Below, one piece after another: positions 12,401-20,314 of a stretch of 64,000 nucleotides of DNA. The DNA is taken from NCBI RefSeq assembly GCF_014649735.1, contig NZ_BMTP01000001.1, positions 372,001 through 436,000 on the forward strand, given 5' to 3'. Under the pieces are notes generated by a model. That model was not told the DNA's origin and made no database searches. It saw nothing but the letters and a program-made list of their open reading frames with translations. This DNA is from Streptomyces lavendofoliae (GTDB lineage Bacteria > Actinomycetota > Actinomycetes > Streptomycetales > Streptomycetaceae). The translations under genes were made by a program, and so were the position numbers. The stretch's first letter is position 1, and each line of letters opens with the position of its first letter.

Positions 12401-15259
12401 GACACCGTCGCCGACACCCTCAGCCGCCTCACCGAAACGCCCCGGTCCACCTCGGAACTCGGCCACGCCGTCGGCGCCGGCAGCCTCCTCGTGCGCACCG
12501 ACGACGGGTTGTTCCAGTTCATCCACGGCTCCGTCGGGGAATGGCTGATCGCCCGCGAGGCGGCCCGCCACCTCGACCGGGGCCAGTACGGACTGCTCCA
12601 CGCCCGGCCCCTCAGCCGCCTCGCCGTCGAGTTCCTCTGCGACCTCGCCGACCACGAGCGGTGCGTCCGCTGGGTACGCGACACCCTGGAGGGCCGCGCG
12701 GAGGCGGGCGAGACCGCCCGCGCCAACGCCGTCCGCGTCGGCGACCGGCTGCGCGTCCCCGCCCACGCCGACCTGCGCGGCGCCCGGCTCGCCGGCGAGG
12801 ACCTCTCCCACCGGGACTTCACCGGCGTCGACCTCACCGGCGCCGACCTCACCGACGCCCGTCTCGTCGGCGCCAACCTCCAGCGGGCCGACCTCACCGG
12901 CGCCCGGCTCGTGGGCACCCGCCTGGACAGCGCCGACCTGCGCGGCGCGAACCTCACCGACGCCGACCTCCGCCGCGCCCGCCTCACCCGCACCGACCTG
13001 CGCGAGGCCCGCCTCACCGGCGGTCGCTGGCACCGCGCCGCCCTCATCGACCCGGTCCTCGACGACACCACCCGCGCCGCCCCCGAACTGCGCACCGCCG
13101 CCATCGCCCCCGGCATGCCCGTCGAGGCGGGCTTCCGCCCCTCGTCCGTCGGCGTCCCCTACGGCTACGGCATGCGCACCGGCCGGCTGCCCGAACCGAT
13201 CGCGTACAGCCCCGACGGCGAACTCCTGCTCGTCGGCAGCGAGGACGGCGGCATCCTCGTGTGCGACACCCACGACGGCCGCGCCCTGCGCACCCTCCAG
13301 GGGCACGAGGGCCGGGTCTACGCCGTCAAGCACGGCCCCGGCGTCATCGCCAGCGGCGGCTCCGACGGCGTGGTCCGCCTCTGGGACCCCGTCTCCGGGG
13401 CGTGCCGCCACCGGCTGGACATCCACCCCGACGGGGTGTGGCCGGTGACGCTCCGCCCCGACGGCACCCGGCTCGCCACCGGTGACGCCGACGGCCTGGT
13501 GACCGTCTGGGACGTGGCCACCGCAGAACCCCTGTGCCGGCTGCCCGGCCACCGCGCGCCCGTCTACACCGCCGTCTTCAGCCCCGACGGCCGCACCCTG
13601 GTCACCGGCGACGCCGCAGCCCGCGTACGCGTGTGGTCCCTGGACGGAGGGTGCCGCGAGCGCGAACTGCCCGGCCACGGCGGGGCCGTCTACCGGGCGC
13701 GGTACAGCCCCGACGGCACGCTGCTCGCCACCGGCGACAAGGACGGCACCGTACGCGTCTGGGACGCCCACGACGGCCGGCTGCGCCAGGAGTTCACCGG
13801 GCACACCGGGCGGGTGTACACCCTCGACTTCCACCCCGGGGGCCGGCTGCTGGCCAGCGGCTGCACGGACGGGCAGGTACGGCTCTGGGACCCGGCGGTC
13901 GGCACCCCGCTCGGCAGCCTGGAGCGCTGCCCCGGCGCGATGTACCAGGTCCTGTTCAGCGCCGACGGGAAGCTGCTCGCCGGCTGCGACAGCGACGGCA
14001 CGGTCCGGCTGTGGACCGTGACCAGCACCCCCCGCCAGGGCCACGTCGTCACCCTCCACGCCCGCCGGCCCACCTCCCACCGCGGCTCCGCCTGGGCCTG
14101 CGCCTTCCACCCGTACGAGTCCCAGCTGCTCACCGTCGGCAACGACGGCGGCGCCCAGATCTGGGAGGCCGCCACCGGCCAGGGCAAGCGCATCCTGCGC
14201 GGCCACGGCCGGCGCGTCACCGGCGTCGCGTTCAGCGCCGACGGCACCCGCCTCGCCTCCTGCGGCAACGACGGGACGGTACGCCTGTGGGACACCCGCA
14301 CCGGCTCGCGCACCGGGGAACTCACCGGGCGGGGCGACCGCCTGGTCTCCGCCGCGTTCAGCCCCGCCCGGCCCGTCATCGGCACCGCGAGCAACGACGG
14401 CGGGGTCCACCTGTGGAGCCAGGACGGCGAGTTCCTGCGCGAGCTGGACGCCGAGACCGAGCACATCTGGGCCCAGGCCTTCAACCGCGCCGGCGACCTG
14501 CTGGCCACCGCCAACGACGACGACACCGTCCGGGTCTGGTTCCGCTCCACCGGGGCCCGCATCGCCACCCTCGACCGGCACCGGGGCCGGGTGCGGTCCA
14601 TCGCCTTCCGCGCCGACGGCGACCTCCTGGCCACCGGCTGCGACGACAGCTTCGTCCGGCTCTGGCAGGCGCGCGAGGGACGGCTGCTCGCCGAACTGCC
14701 GGGACACGAGGACCGGGTGTACGGCGTCGCCTTCGGGCCCGGGGACGCCTGGCTCGCCAGCGTCTCCTGGGACGGCACGGCCATCGTCCGGCACGGTGAC
14801 GACCCCCGTCCGCGGCTCCGGCTGCGCGGGGACGGCGGGAAACTGTGGGCGGTCGCCGCACACCCCTCCCGGCCGGTCCTCGCCACCGCGGGCGACAACC
14901 GCGTGATCGTGCTGTGGAACGCCGACACCGGCGCCCGGCTCGCCGAACTCGCCGGGCACACCGGCCGGATCCTGTCCGTGGCGTTCGACCCGGACGGCAC
15001 GGTGCTGGCCAGCGGCGCCGAGGACGGCACCGTACGCCTGTGGGACCTGCCGCCCGACGGCGGCGCACCCTCGCCGCGCGCCACCCTCATCGGCGTACCG
15101 GACGGCTGGGCGGCCCTGACACCGTCCGGCGGCTACAAGTGCGAGGGCGACCTCGCGGGCGAGTTCTGGCACGTCGTGGGCATGTACCGGTTCCAGCCGG
15201 GGGAGTTGGACGGCATCCTGCCGGGCGTGCGCAGACTGCCGCTCGGCGAGGAACTGTGA
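9434..15259 (+). CDS. TIR / degenerate phosphoesterase / NACHT / pentapeptide / WD40 STAND protein
   Basis: 1941 aa multidomain protein. In order: TIR domain, residues about 14-150 (DFFISYS, AWIAWTLEEAGY, QAWDFVPGSNF, E86 in RMEW); calcineurin-like phosphoesterase region, about 211-460, keeping GDLT (258-261) but with GPDFG for DxHFG, GAQD (295-298) for GNHD and HGPTG (447-451) for HGHTH, so probably inactive; a linker domain about 545-690; NACHT ATPase with Walker A GDFGHGKT (722-729) and Walker B LLFDGFDEL (D797, D800, E801); pentapeptide repeats about 1112-1196; 14-15 WD40 blades about 1255-1875, enough for two seven-bladed propellers; and a C-terminal tail (PDGWAALTPSGGYKCEGD) common in such Streptomyces proteins. 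TIR domains of this kind can cleave NAD+ or act as adaptors. An NLR-like conflict sensor is inferred; ligand and activity are unknown. Confidence 0.9.
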   Translation: MPTGDEAGQRATELDFFISYSPADEAWAAWIAWTLEEAGYRTVVQAWDFVPGSNFIDFMDRGVSESAAVIAVLSRHYERSTYGRMEWTAALRAEPEAPERRLLTVRVDDIPVEGLLATITYVDLVGVQDGAAARSLLLARVEQALDGHARPARRPGYPGDAATARATGRPLTPEARLPAQRWIGGPGWAGRRRPRKAPRYPHGPHGPATQDAVTVLHLAGPDFGRGREPEALRRELRGDLIVLRDGGAPAPDLLVVTGDLTASGSPRECDQALAFLTSVRSLLDLPPQRVVIVPGAQDVNQAACRAYFHSCEADEVAPQPPYWPKWRHYTRLFRSFYHGLDTVFDSDQPWTLFPVPELHTVVAGFNSSITYSHRLEDQYGHIGRDQAAWFAEALRAYEEEGWLRIGALRHPLTRGTRPGDAEGGPGALDDTATLTDLAAPRLHLLLHGPTGGPRTTGTVPSHTRLPGTGADPTAGLPLLGAAAPARFQLLRVAADGITRWYDRGRTGPETFPGRWPRAGRIFPAADLPAAPADLGPAHPPVPSDPPDSLTERVKEVCLARRDGVRLRDVPRRTPGDMAQIMATWREEGVVRQARIAVHPGTPTDDQLDRFAAQLHASGPGVEAELVHDGPAPGQALRDRALRHGIRVRSFLEFQGLLDLRGYVTAQTAHLLASDSYAPVRYLPQRYRDADHPDAGGTEHDNLVEDLLELLEADHGRFVLLLGDFGHGKTFALRELARRIPEELPHLTPILIPLNTLDRAHSLEGLVAAHLAGNGVDTIDLRALRYMLAQGRVVLLFDGFDELVNRVSYDRAADHLQVLLDAAVDNAKIVVSSRTQHFKSHAQVLTALGERVGLLPQRRILSVQGFTTDQIRSYLAKTYGDEEAAERRYRLLRNIPDLLGLCRNPRLLSFVAQLGTDRLHAVAGAGRALSPARLYEDVFTSWLQYEADRGRKGPGSPPGLALPELWAAVTALARRLWESGRTALRLDELTDTVADTLSRLTETPRSTSELGHAVGAGSLLVRTDDGLFQFIHGSVGEWLIAREAARHLDRGQYGLLHARPLSRLAVEFLCDLADHERCVRWVRDTLEGRAEAGETARANAVRVGDRLRVPAHADLRGARLAGEDLSHRDFTGVDLTGADLTDARLVGANLQRADLTGARLVGTRLDSADLRGANLTDADLRRARLTRTDLREARLTGGRWHRAALIDPVLDDTTRAAPELRTAAIAPGMPVEAGFRPSSVGVPYGYGMRTGRLPEPIAYSPDGELLLVGSEDGGILVCDTHDGRALRTLQGHEGRVYAVKHGPGVIASGGSDGVVRLWDPVSGACRHRLDIHPDGVWPVTLRPDGTRLATGDADGLVTVWDVATAEPLCRLPGHRAPVYTAVFSPDGRTLVTGDAAARVRVWSLDGGCRERELPGHGGAVYRARYSPDGTLLATGDKDGTVRVWDAHDGRLRQEFTGHTGRVYTLDFHPGGRLLASGCTDGQVRLWDPAVGTPLGSLERCPGAMYQVLFSADGKLLAGCDSDGTVRLWTVTSTPRQGHVVTLHARRPTSHRGSAWACAFHPYESQLLTVGNDGGAQIWEAATGQGKRILRGHGRRVTGVAFSADGTRLASCGNDGTVRLWDTRTGSRTGELTGRGDRLVSAAFSPARPVIGTASNDGGVHLWSQDGEFLRELDAETEHIWAQAFNRAGDLLATANDDDTVRVWFRSTGARIATLDRHRGRVRSIAFRADGDLLATGCDDSFVRLWQAREGRLLAELPGHEDRVYGVAFGPGDAWLASVSWDGTAIVRHGDDPRPRLRLRGDGGKLWAVAAHPSRPVLATAGDNRVIVLWNADTGARLAELAGHTGRILSVAFDPDGTVLASGAEDGTVRLWDLPPDGGAPSPRATLIGVPDGWAALTPSGGYKCEGDLAGEFWHVVGMYRFQPGELDGILPGVRRLPLGEEL

Positions 15260-15264
15260 GGCCC

Positions 15265-15270
15265 TAGGCT
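15265..15270 (+). promoter_or_regulatory. -10 element of a leaderless promoter (vWA gene)
   Basis: TAGGCT, six bases before the ATG at 15277, with no RBS in between. It lies 5 bases after the stop of the TIR-NACHT gene, so the vWA gene probably has its own promoter with the same geometry as the one at 9422. Confidence 0.6.
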
Positions 15271-15276
15271 CCCCCT

Positions 15277-15993
15277 ATGCCGATCAGCCTGCGAAAGATG
15301 GAAGAGACCGCCCCCGCCCTGGTCGGCCTGTACAAGAGCGCGGGCGCCTCGCTGCGCGAACACGGACTGGAGGGCGAGCGCGCCGCCGTCTACCTGGTCG
15401 TCGACCACTCGGGATCGATGCGGCGGTACTTCGACGACGGCAGCGTCCAGGCGCTCGCCGACCGGGTGCTGGGCCTGTCGGCGAACCTCGACGACGACGG
15501 ACGCGTCCCGGTGGTCTTCTTCTCCACCGACATCGACGCCGAGACCGAGATCGCGCTCGCCGACCACCGGGGCCGGATCGACCGCATCGTGGCGGGCCTC
15601 GGTCACATGGGCAGGACCAGCTACCACCTGGCCATGGACGCGGTCATCGACCACTACCTGGACAGCGGCGCCACCGCTCCGGCGCTGGTGGTCTTCCAGA
15701 CGGACGGCGGCCCCAGCAACAAGCTCGCCGCCGAGCGCTACCTGTGCAAGGCCGCCGAACTGCCGCTGTTCTGGCAGTTCATCGGCTTCGGCGACCCGGA
15801 CAGCCGCCAGTTCGAGTTCCTCCGCAAGCTCGACGAGCTGGCCGTGCCCGCCCGGCGCCGCGTCGACAACGCCGGCTTCTTCCACGCGGGCGCCGACCCG
15901 CGCCGCGTCCCCGACGCCGAGCTGTACGACCGCCTGGTGGCCGAGTTCCCCGTCTGGCTCGCCGCCGCCCGCGCCCAGGGCATCGTGCGGTGA
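15277..15993 (+). CDS. vWA-domain protein with intact MIDAS
   Basis: 238 aa von Willebrand factor A domain protein. The MIDAS metal site is complete: DHSGS (D43, S45, S47), a threonine in MGRTSYH and the aspartate in FQTDGG. It belongs to the bacterial vWA type often found beside TerD-like or chaperone-like genes. No signal peptide, so cytosolic; likely a protein-protein interaction module. It starts 17 bases after the TIR-NACHT stop and its stop overlaps the GTG of the HutD-like gene (GTGA). Function is not known, and a functional link to the upstream STAND protein is only suggested by position. Confidence 0.85.
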   Translation: MPISLRKMEETAPALVGLYKSAGASLREHGLEGERAAVYLVVDHSGSMRRYFDDGSVQALADRVLGLSANLDDDGRVPVVFFSTDIDAETEIALADHRGRIDRIVAGLGHMGRTSYHLAMDAVIDHYLDSGATAPALVVFQTDGGPSNKLAAERYLCKAAELPLFWQFIGFGDPDSRQFEFLRKLDELAVPARRRVDNAGFFHAGADPRRVPDAELYDRLVAEFPVWLAAARAQGIVR

Positions 15994-16547
15994 CGGCGGT
16001 GCGGGTGCTGCGGGCGGCCGGGCGGGCGGCGGCGCCGTGGAAGAACGGCGGGGGCGTCACCCGGCAGATCGCCGCCGGCCCCGAGGGCGCCGGGACGCAG
16101 GACTTCGACTGGCGGGTCAGCCTCGCGGACGTCCACGAGGACGGGCCGTTCTCCGCGTTCCCCGGGACGGAGCGGCTCCTCACCGTCGTCGACGGCGCCG
16201 GCATGGACCTCGACGCCGGCGGGCGGCACCTGCGCGCCGAGCGGTACGCGCCGTGCCCCTTCCCCGGCGACGTCCCGACCGGCGGACGGCTCCTCGGCGG
16301 GCCGGTCGTCAACCTCAACGTGATGCACCGGCGCGGGGCGGTCGCGGCGACCGTCACGGTGGTGCGCGGCGGGCCGGCCGTCACCGCCGCGCCGGACGCG
16401 ACGGTGCTGGTCGTCGCCCTGGACGGGCCGGCCGAGGCGGCGGGCGTACGACTGGCGCGGTACGACGCGGTGCTGTGCCCGGCTCCACGGGCGGCGGTGC
16501 GCAGTGACGGGTGCGTGGCGGTCGTCACGCTCCGCCGGACGGGCTGA
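15990..16547 (+). CDS. HutD/Ves-family cupin protein
   Basis: 185 aa HutD (Ves) family protein, recognised by PWKNGGGVTRQI near the N-terminus, DFDWRVSLADV and FSAFPGTERLLTVVDG. HutD is a double cupin tied in some bacteria to histidine utilisation and formylglutamate homeostasis; no hut genes are nearby. The GTG start overlaps the preceding vWA stop by 4 bases (GTGA), so translation is probably coupled. Confidence 0.85.
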   Translation: MTAVRVLRAAGRAAAPWKNGGGVTRQIAAGPEGAGTQDFDWRVSLADVHEDGPFSAFPGTERLLTVVDGAGMDLDAGGRHLRAERYAPCPFPGDVPTGGRLLGGPVVNLNVMHRRGAVAATVTVVRGGPAVTAAPDATVLVVALDGPAEAAGVRLARYDAVLCPAPRAAVRSDGCVAVVTLRRTG

Positions 16548-16642
16548 GCCGCCCGTGTGATTGTCCCGGCCCCGTCGTGAGCCGGCGGGTCCGGCGGGTA
16601 GGGCTGCACCCCGGGGGCGGCCACCGGACAGGAGACACACAT

Positions 16643-17077
16643 ATGCGCCGTACAGGTTTCACCCTCGCCGCCACGACCGCGTTCACGCTCGCCGCCGCCG
16701 GACAGGGCTGGGCGACCACGACCAGCGGCGACATCACCACCAGCTGGGGCGACCGCACCCGGATCGAGGTGACCTGGGTCGACCGCGACTCCTTCCGCGA
16801 CGGCACCCTCGCCGTCGCCGACCGGACCTGCGACGAGCGGACCGTCTACGCCACGCTCACCGTCAGGACGGGCTCCGGCACCACGCTCGCGTCGGACGAC
16901 AAGCACAACACCCGCGGCTGCGGCACGACGACCGACTTCCGCGGCATCCGGGCCACCGACCCCGGAGGCATCAAGAGCGTCACGATGACGCTGTGCCGGC
17001 GTACGGCCGGGGCGCCCGACCAGTGCGAGACCCGGTACACCGCCTTCAACCCGTACAACCCCTCCTTCGCGTTCTGA
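16643..17077 (+). CDS. Small secreted protein with four cysteines
   Basis: 144 aa. The N-terminus (MRRTGFTLAATTAFTLAAAGQGWA) is a clear Sec signal peptide with cleavage likely after GWA. The mature part of about 120 residues has four cysteines (RTCDER, RGCGTT, TLCRR, DQCET), enough for two disulfides, and a beta-rich composition. The ATG follows AGGAGACACACAT. Function not recognised; it stands alone between hutD-like and csp. Confidence 0.8.
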   Translation: MRRTGFTLAATTAFTLAAAGQGWATTTSGDITTSWGDRTRIEVTWVDRDSFRDGTLAVADRTCDERTVYATLTVRTGSGTTLASDDKHNTRGCGTTTDFRGIRATDPGGIKSVTMTLCRRTAGAPDQCETRYTAFNPYNPSFAF

Positions 17078-17233
17078 GCCCGCCGGCGCGGGGACCGGCG
17101 ACCGGACTCCGCCGCGACCGCGGGGCAGCGCTTCGGGGCGTACCCGCACCGTGGGGAGCCCCGCGCCTCGCGGCCGGCGGGCCGCCACGGCATGGGCGTG
17201 TCCTGTTGCGCACGGGCCGCGCGAATGGTGTGC

Positions 17234-17318
17234 TACGGTTGTTCACGTTGCAGTTTTGGTACCCATGAACTTTATGTGCGCCTGACGGGAATGTTCCTCA
17301 GGCGCATTATTGTTTTAC
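17234..17318 (+). promoter_or_regulatory. Cold-shock gene leader with terminator-like hairpin
   Basis: A possible extended -10 (TGC TACGGT, hexamer 17234-17239) lies about 120 bases before the csp start. Within the presumed leader, a perfect 9-bp stem (17277-17285 with 17298-17306, 12-nt loop) is followed by the T-rich TTATTGTTTTA. This looks like an intrinsic terminator placed before the gene, hence an attenuator or thermosensor. The promoter call is weak; the hairpin is certain. Confidence 0.6.
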
Positions 17319-17361
17319 CGGCTTTCTCCGGATGGGGCCCCGACACCATCAGGAGATAATT

Positions 17362-17565
17362 ATGGCCACCGGTACCGTGAAGTGGTTCAACTCGGAAAAG
17401 GGCTTCGGCTTCATCGAGCAGGACGGCGGCGGCGCCGACGTCTTCGCCCACTACTCCAACATCGCCACCTCGGGCTTCCGTGAGCTCCAGGAAGGCCAGA
17501 AGGTGACGTTCGACGTCACGCAGGGCCAGAAGGGCCCGCAGGCGGAGAACATCCTCCCCGCCTGA
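17362..17565 (+). CDS. Cold-shock protein, CspA family
   Basis: 67 aa single cold-shock domain, an RNA chaperone binding single-stranded nucleic acid. RNP1 (KGFGFIE) and RNP2 (VFAHYS) motifs are intact, and length is typical. The ATG follows AGGAGATAATT. The DEAD-box helicase gene starts 104 bases downstream, a pairing that suggests joint RNA remodelling at low temperature. The leader carries a terminator-like hairpin, so expression is probably controlled in the 5' UTR. Confidence 0.97.
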   Translation: MATGTVKWFNSEKGFGFIEQDGGGADVFAHYSNIATSGFRELQEGQKVTFDVTQGQKGPQAENILPA

Positions 17566-17592
17566 TCACCGGTCACGCAGTACCGGTATCCC

Positions 17593-17640
17593 GCAGCCGG
17601 GATCCGCACCATGCAGTCGCAGGTGCGGGTCCCGGCTTGC
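17593..17640 (+). terminator. Long imperfect hairpin between csp and the helicase
   Basis: The arms at 17593-17610 and 17622-17640 pair along about 18 positions with one G-T pair and one bulge, around an 11-nt loop. It can partly terminate csp transcripts or protect their 3' end, setting helicase expression lower. Confidence 0.6.
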
Positions 17641-17669
17641 GCTGTGCTCAGGCCCAAGGAAGGCAATGT

Positions 17670-19301
17670 ATGACGACGACTCGACCCGAACGCCCCGCCC
17701 GTAAGCGCCCCGCGAGGACCGGCAGCGCGAGCGCCGCGCGCTCCGGGAACGGCAACGCCCCCGCCCGTGGCGCGAGCAGCCGCGCCCCCCTCGCGCCCCC
17801 GCGCGACTTCGCCCTGCCGGAGACCGCCACGCCCGCGCTGCCCCCGGTCGCGGCCTTCGACGACCTCGACATGCCGGCCGCCCTCCTGAAGACGCTGACC
17901 GCCCAGGGCGTCACGGAGCCGTTCCCGATCCAGGCCGCGACCCTGCCGAACTCCCTCGCCGGGCGCGACATCCTCGGCCGCGGGCGCACCGGTTCGGGCA
18001 AGACCCTCGCCTTCGGCCTCGCGCTGCTCGCCCGTACGGCCGGCCGCCGCGCCGAGCCCAGGGCCCCGCTCGGAATGGTCCTGGTCCCCACGCGCGAGCT
18101 GGCGCAGCAGGTGACCGACGCCCTCACCCCGTACGCGACCTCCGTGCAGCTGCGGATCGCCACCGTCGTCGGCGGCATGTCGATCAGCCGCCAGGCGGGC
18201 GCCCTGCGCCGCGGCGCCGAGATCCTCGTCGCCACCCCCGGCCGCCTCAAGGACCTGATCGAGCGCGGCGACTGCCGGCTGGACCAGGTGTCGGTCACCG
18301 TCCTGGACGAGGCCGACCAGATGGCCGACATGGGCTTCCTGCCGCAGGTCACCGCGCTGCTGAAGCAGGTCGAGCCGGACGGCCAGCGCATGCTGTTCTC
18401 CGCCACGCTCGACAAGAACATCGACCGGCTGGTCCGGATGTTCCTCACGGACCCGGTCGTCCACTCCGTCGACCCGTCGGCGGGTGCCGTCTCCACCATG
18501 GAGCACCACCTGCTGTACGTCGCGGACGAGACCGACAAGAAGGCCGTCACCGCCCGCATCGCGGCCCGCGACGGCCGGGTGATCCTCTTCCTGGACACCA
18601 AGCGCGCGGTGGACCGGCTGGTCAAGCGGCTCCTCGCCAGCGGGGTGCGCGCCGCCGGCCTGCACGGCGGCCGTTCGCAGCCGCAGCGCAACCGGACCCT
18701 GGACCAGTTCAAGACCGGCCAGGTCACCGCGCTGGTGGCGACCAACGTGGCGGCTCGCGGCATCCACGTCGACGACCTCGACCTCGTCGTCAACGTCGAC
18801 CCGCCCACCGACCACAAGGACTACCTGCACCGCGGTGGCCGCACGGCCCGCGCGGGGGAGTCCGGCAGCGTCGTCACGCTCGTCCTGCCCGACCAGAAGC
18901 GCGACATGAGCCGGCTGATGTCCCACGCGGGCATCACGCCGCGCAGCGCCCGCGTGAAGTCCTCCGACGAGGAGCTGGCGCGGCTCACCGGTGCCCGCGA
19001 GCCGTCCGGCATACCGGTCACCATCGAGGTCCCGCAGCAGGCCCAGCCCGCCGCGCAGGGCGACGGCAAGCCCGGCCGGCGCCGGCGCCCCCGCCGCAGC
19101 GGCCAGGGCGGCTCCGCCGGCACGCCGGCCGCCTCGGGAGCCGGTAACGGCGCCCAGGCGGGCACTCCCCGCCGCCGCACGCCCGCCGCCGGCGCCACCC
19201 GCACGTCCGGCGGCGCGGGCCGCTCGGGCGGCACGGGCCGCGCCTCCGGCACCGGCCGCCCCGGCGGCTCGGGCCGCGGCGGCCGCCGCACCGCCGCGTA
19301 G
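17670..19301 (+). CDS. DEAD-box ATP-dependent RNA helicase
   Basis: 543 aa RhlE/CsdA-type helicase that unwinds structured RNA. Motifs in order: Q motif (PFPIQAATL), Walker A GRTGSGKT (about 107-114), PTRELAQQV, ATPGRL, DEAD (about 213), FSATLD, then the second RecA domain with FLDTKRAVDRL, ATNVAARGIHV and HRGGRTARAG. An N-terminal tail of about 65 residues and a C-terminal tail of about 90 are Arg/Gly/Ser/Ala-rich and probably disordered and RNA-binding. The ATG at 17670 follows AAGGAAGG. Downstream of the cold-shock gene; cold or ribosome-assembly stress is the likely setting. Confidence 0.95.
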   Translation: MTTTRPERPARKRPARTGSASAARSGNGNAPARGASSRAPLAPPRDFALPETATPALPPVAAFDDLDMPAALLKTLTAQGVTEPFPIQAATLPNSLAGRDILGRGRTGSGKTLAFGLALLARTAGRRAEPRAPLGMVLVPTRELAQQVTDALTPYATSVQLRIATVVGGMSISRQAGALRRGAEILVATPGRLKDLIERGDCRLDQVSVTVLDEADQMADMGFLPQVTALLKQVEPDGQRMLFSATLDKNIDRLVRMFLTDPVVHSVDPSAGAVSTMEHHLLYVADETDKKAVTARIAARDGRVILFLDTKRAVDRLVKRLLASGVRAAGLHGGRSQPQRNRTLDQFKTGQVTALVATNVAARGIHVDDLDLVVNVDPPTDHKDYLHRGGRTARAGESGSVVTLVLPDQKRDMSRLMSHAGITPRSARVKSSDEELARLTGAREPSGIPVTIEVPQQAQPAAQGDGKPGRRRRPRRSGQGGSAGTPAASGAGNGAQAGTPRRRTPAAGATRTSGGAGRSGGTGRASGTGRPGGSGRGGRRTAA

Positions 19302-19326
19302 GAACACCGCCGCTCGTACGGCGAAC

Positions 19327-19365
19327 AGGGCCCGGGACACCGCGAGATGCGGCGTTCCGGGCCCT
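19327..19365 (+). terminator. Terminator after the helicase gene
   Basis: AGGGCCCGG (19327-19335) pairs with CCGGGCCCT (19357-19365); the intervening ACACCGC and GCGGCGT extend the stem with one mismatch. It lies 26 bases after the stop. Confidence 0.7.
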
Positions 19366-19459
19366 CACGGCATCCCGGGCCCGCCGCCCTGCCGCCCCGC
19401 CACCCGCCGACCCGTCCCGGCGGCCCACCACCCCGGCCACCGGCGCCGGAACCGCTCCG

Positions 19460-19465
19460 TACCCT
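19460..19465 (+). promoter_or_regulatory. -10 element of a leaderless promoter (MBL-fold gene)
   Basis: TACCCT, seven bases before the ATG at 19473, with no Shine-Dalgarno in the gap. Fits a leaderless mRNA. Confidence 0.5.
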
Positions 19466-19472
19466 CGTCGTC

Positions 19473-20234
19473 ATGACCATGACGCTCACGGTGCTCGGCA
19501 CCGCCTCCCCGCACCCCGCTCCCGGACGCCCCTGTTCCGGGTACCTCCTGTCCGGGGGCGGCGCCCGGGTATGGGTGGACGCCGGCCCCGGGACGTTCGG
19601 CGAGGTCCAGCGACACACCGACCCCGCGCGGCTCGACGCCATCTGGATCTCCCACCTCCACGCCGACCACAGCGCCGACCTGCTCGCCGCGCTGTACGCC
19701 TTCACCTACGGCGGCCTGACCCCGCCCGTGCCCGTCCCGGTGTACGCGCCCGCCGGGTGCGCGCGGCGGATCGCCGGCTTCCTCGGACGCCCGGACCCGG
19801 AGCCGCCGGCGGCCGTGTTCGACTTCCGCGACCTGTACGACGGTCATGTCGCCCATCACGGGGGCCTGCGCCTGACCGCCCGGGCCGTGGCGCACGACAC
19901 CGAGGCGTACGGGCTGCGCGCCGAGGCCGGCGGCGCGGTCCTCGCGTACTCCGGCGACAGCGGGCCCTGCCCGGCGCTGGCCGAACTCGCCGCGGGGGCC
20001 GGGCTGTTGCTGTGCGAGGCCGACGCCGACCGGCACGGCGAGGACGGTACGCCGGTCCACCTGACGCCCGAGGACGCCGGCCGGCTCGCCCGGGACGCGG
20101 GTGCCGGGCGTCTGCTGGTCACCCACGTCGGACCGGGCCTCACCCGCGAAAGCGCGACGCAACGGGCGGCGGCGGTCTACGGGGGCCGGACGGACACGGC
20201 GTACGAGGGAGACGTTCACCGTCTCGCCCCCTGA
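19473..20234 (+). CDS. Metallo-beta-lactamase-fold hydrolase, RNase Z-like
   Basis: 253 aa MBL-fold protein of the RNase Z / phosphodiesterase-like group. The zinc motif is SHLHADHSAD; further ligands are in GDSGP and THVGPG. The N-terminus (LTVLGTASPHPAPGRPCSGYLL) is typical for the group. The usual RNase Z exosite arm is not evident, so tRNA processing is doubtful and the substrate is unknown. A second ATG lies two codons in. The gene stands alone with its own leaderless-type promoter. Confidence 0.88.
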   Translation: MTMTLTVLGTASPHPAPGRPCSGYLLSGGGARVWVDAGPGTFGEVQRHTDPARLDAIWISHLHADHSADLLAALYAFTYGGLTPPVPVPVYAPAGCARRIAGFLGRPDPEPPAAVFDFRDLYDGHVAHHGGLRLTARAVAHDTEAYGLRAEAGGAVLAYSGDSGPCPALAELAAGAGLLLCEADADRHGEDGTPVHLTPEDAGRLARDAGAGRLLVTHVGPGLTRESATQRAAAVYGGRTDTAYEGDVHRLAP

Positions 20235-20314
20235 GTGGCGGAGACGTCAACATCCGGCGAACGTCCGCCACTTGGCGTTGACGTGCCCACGTCTACACGC
20301 GTCATCATCGGCGT

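Noticed and set aside
11339..15172. Long antisense frame (over 1200 codons) opposite the TIR-NACHT gene
   Set aside because: Its product is low-complexity Gly/Ala/Val/Glu from the codon bias of the sense strand, with no domain or start signals.
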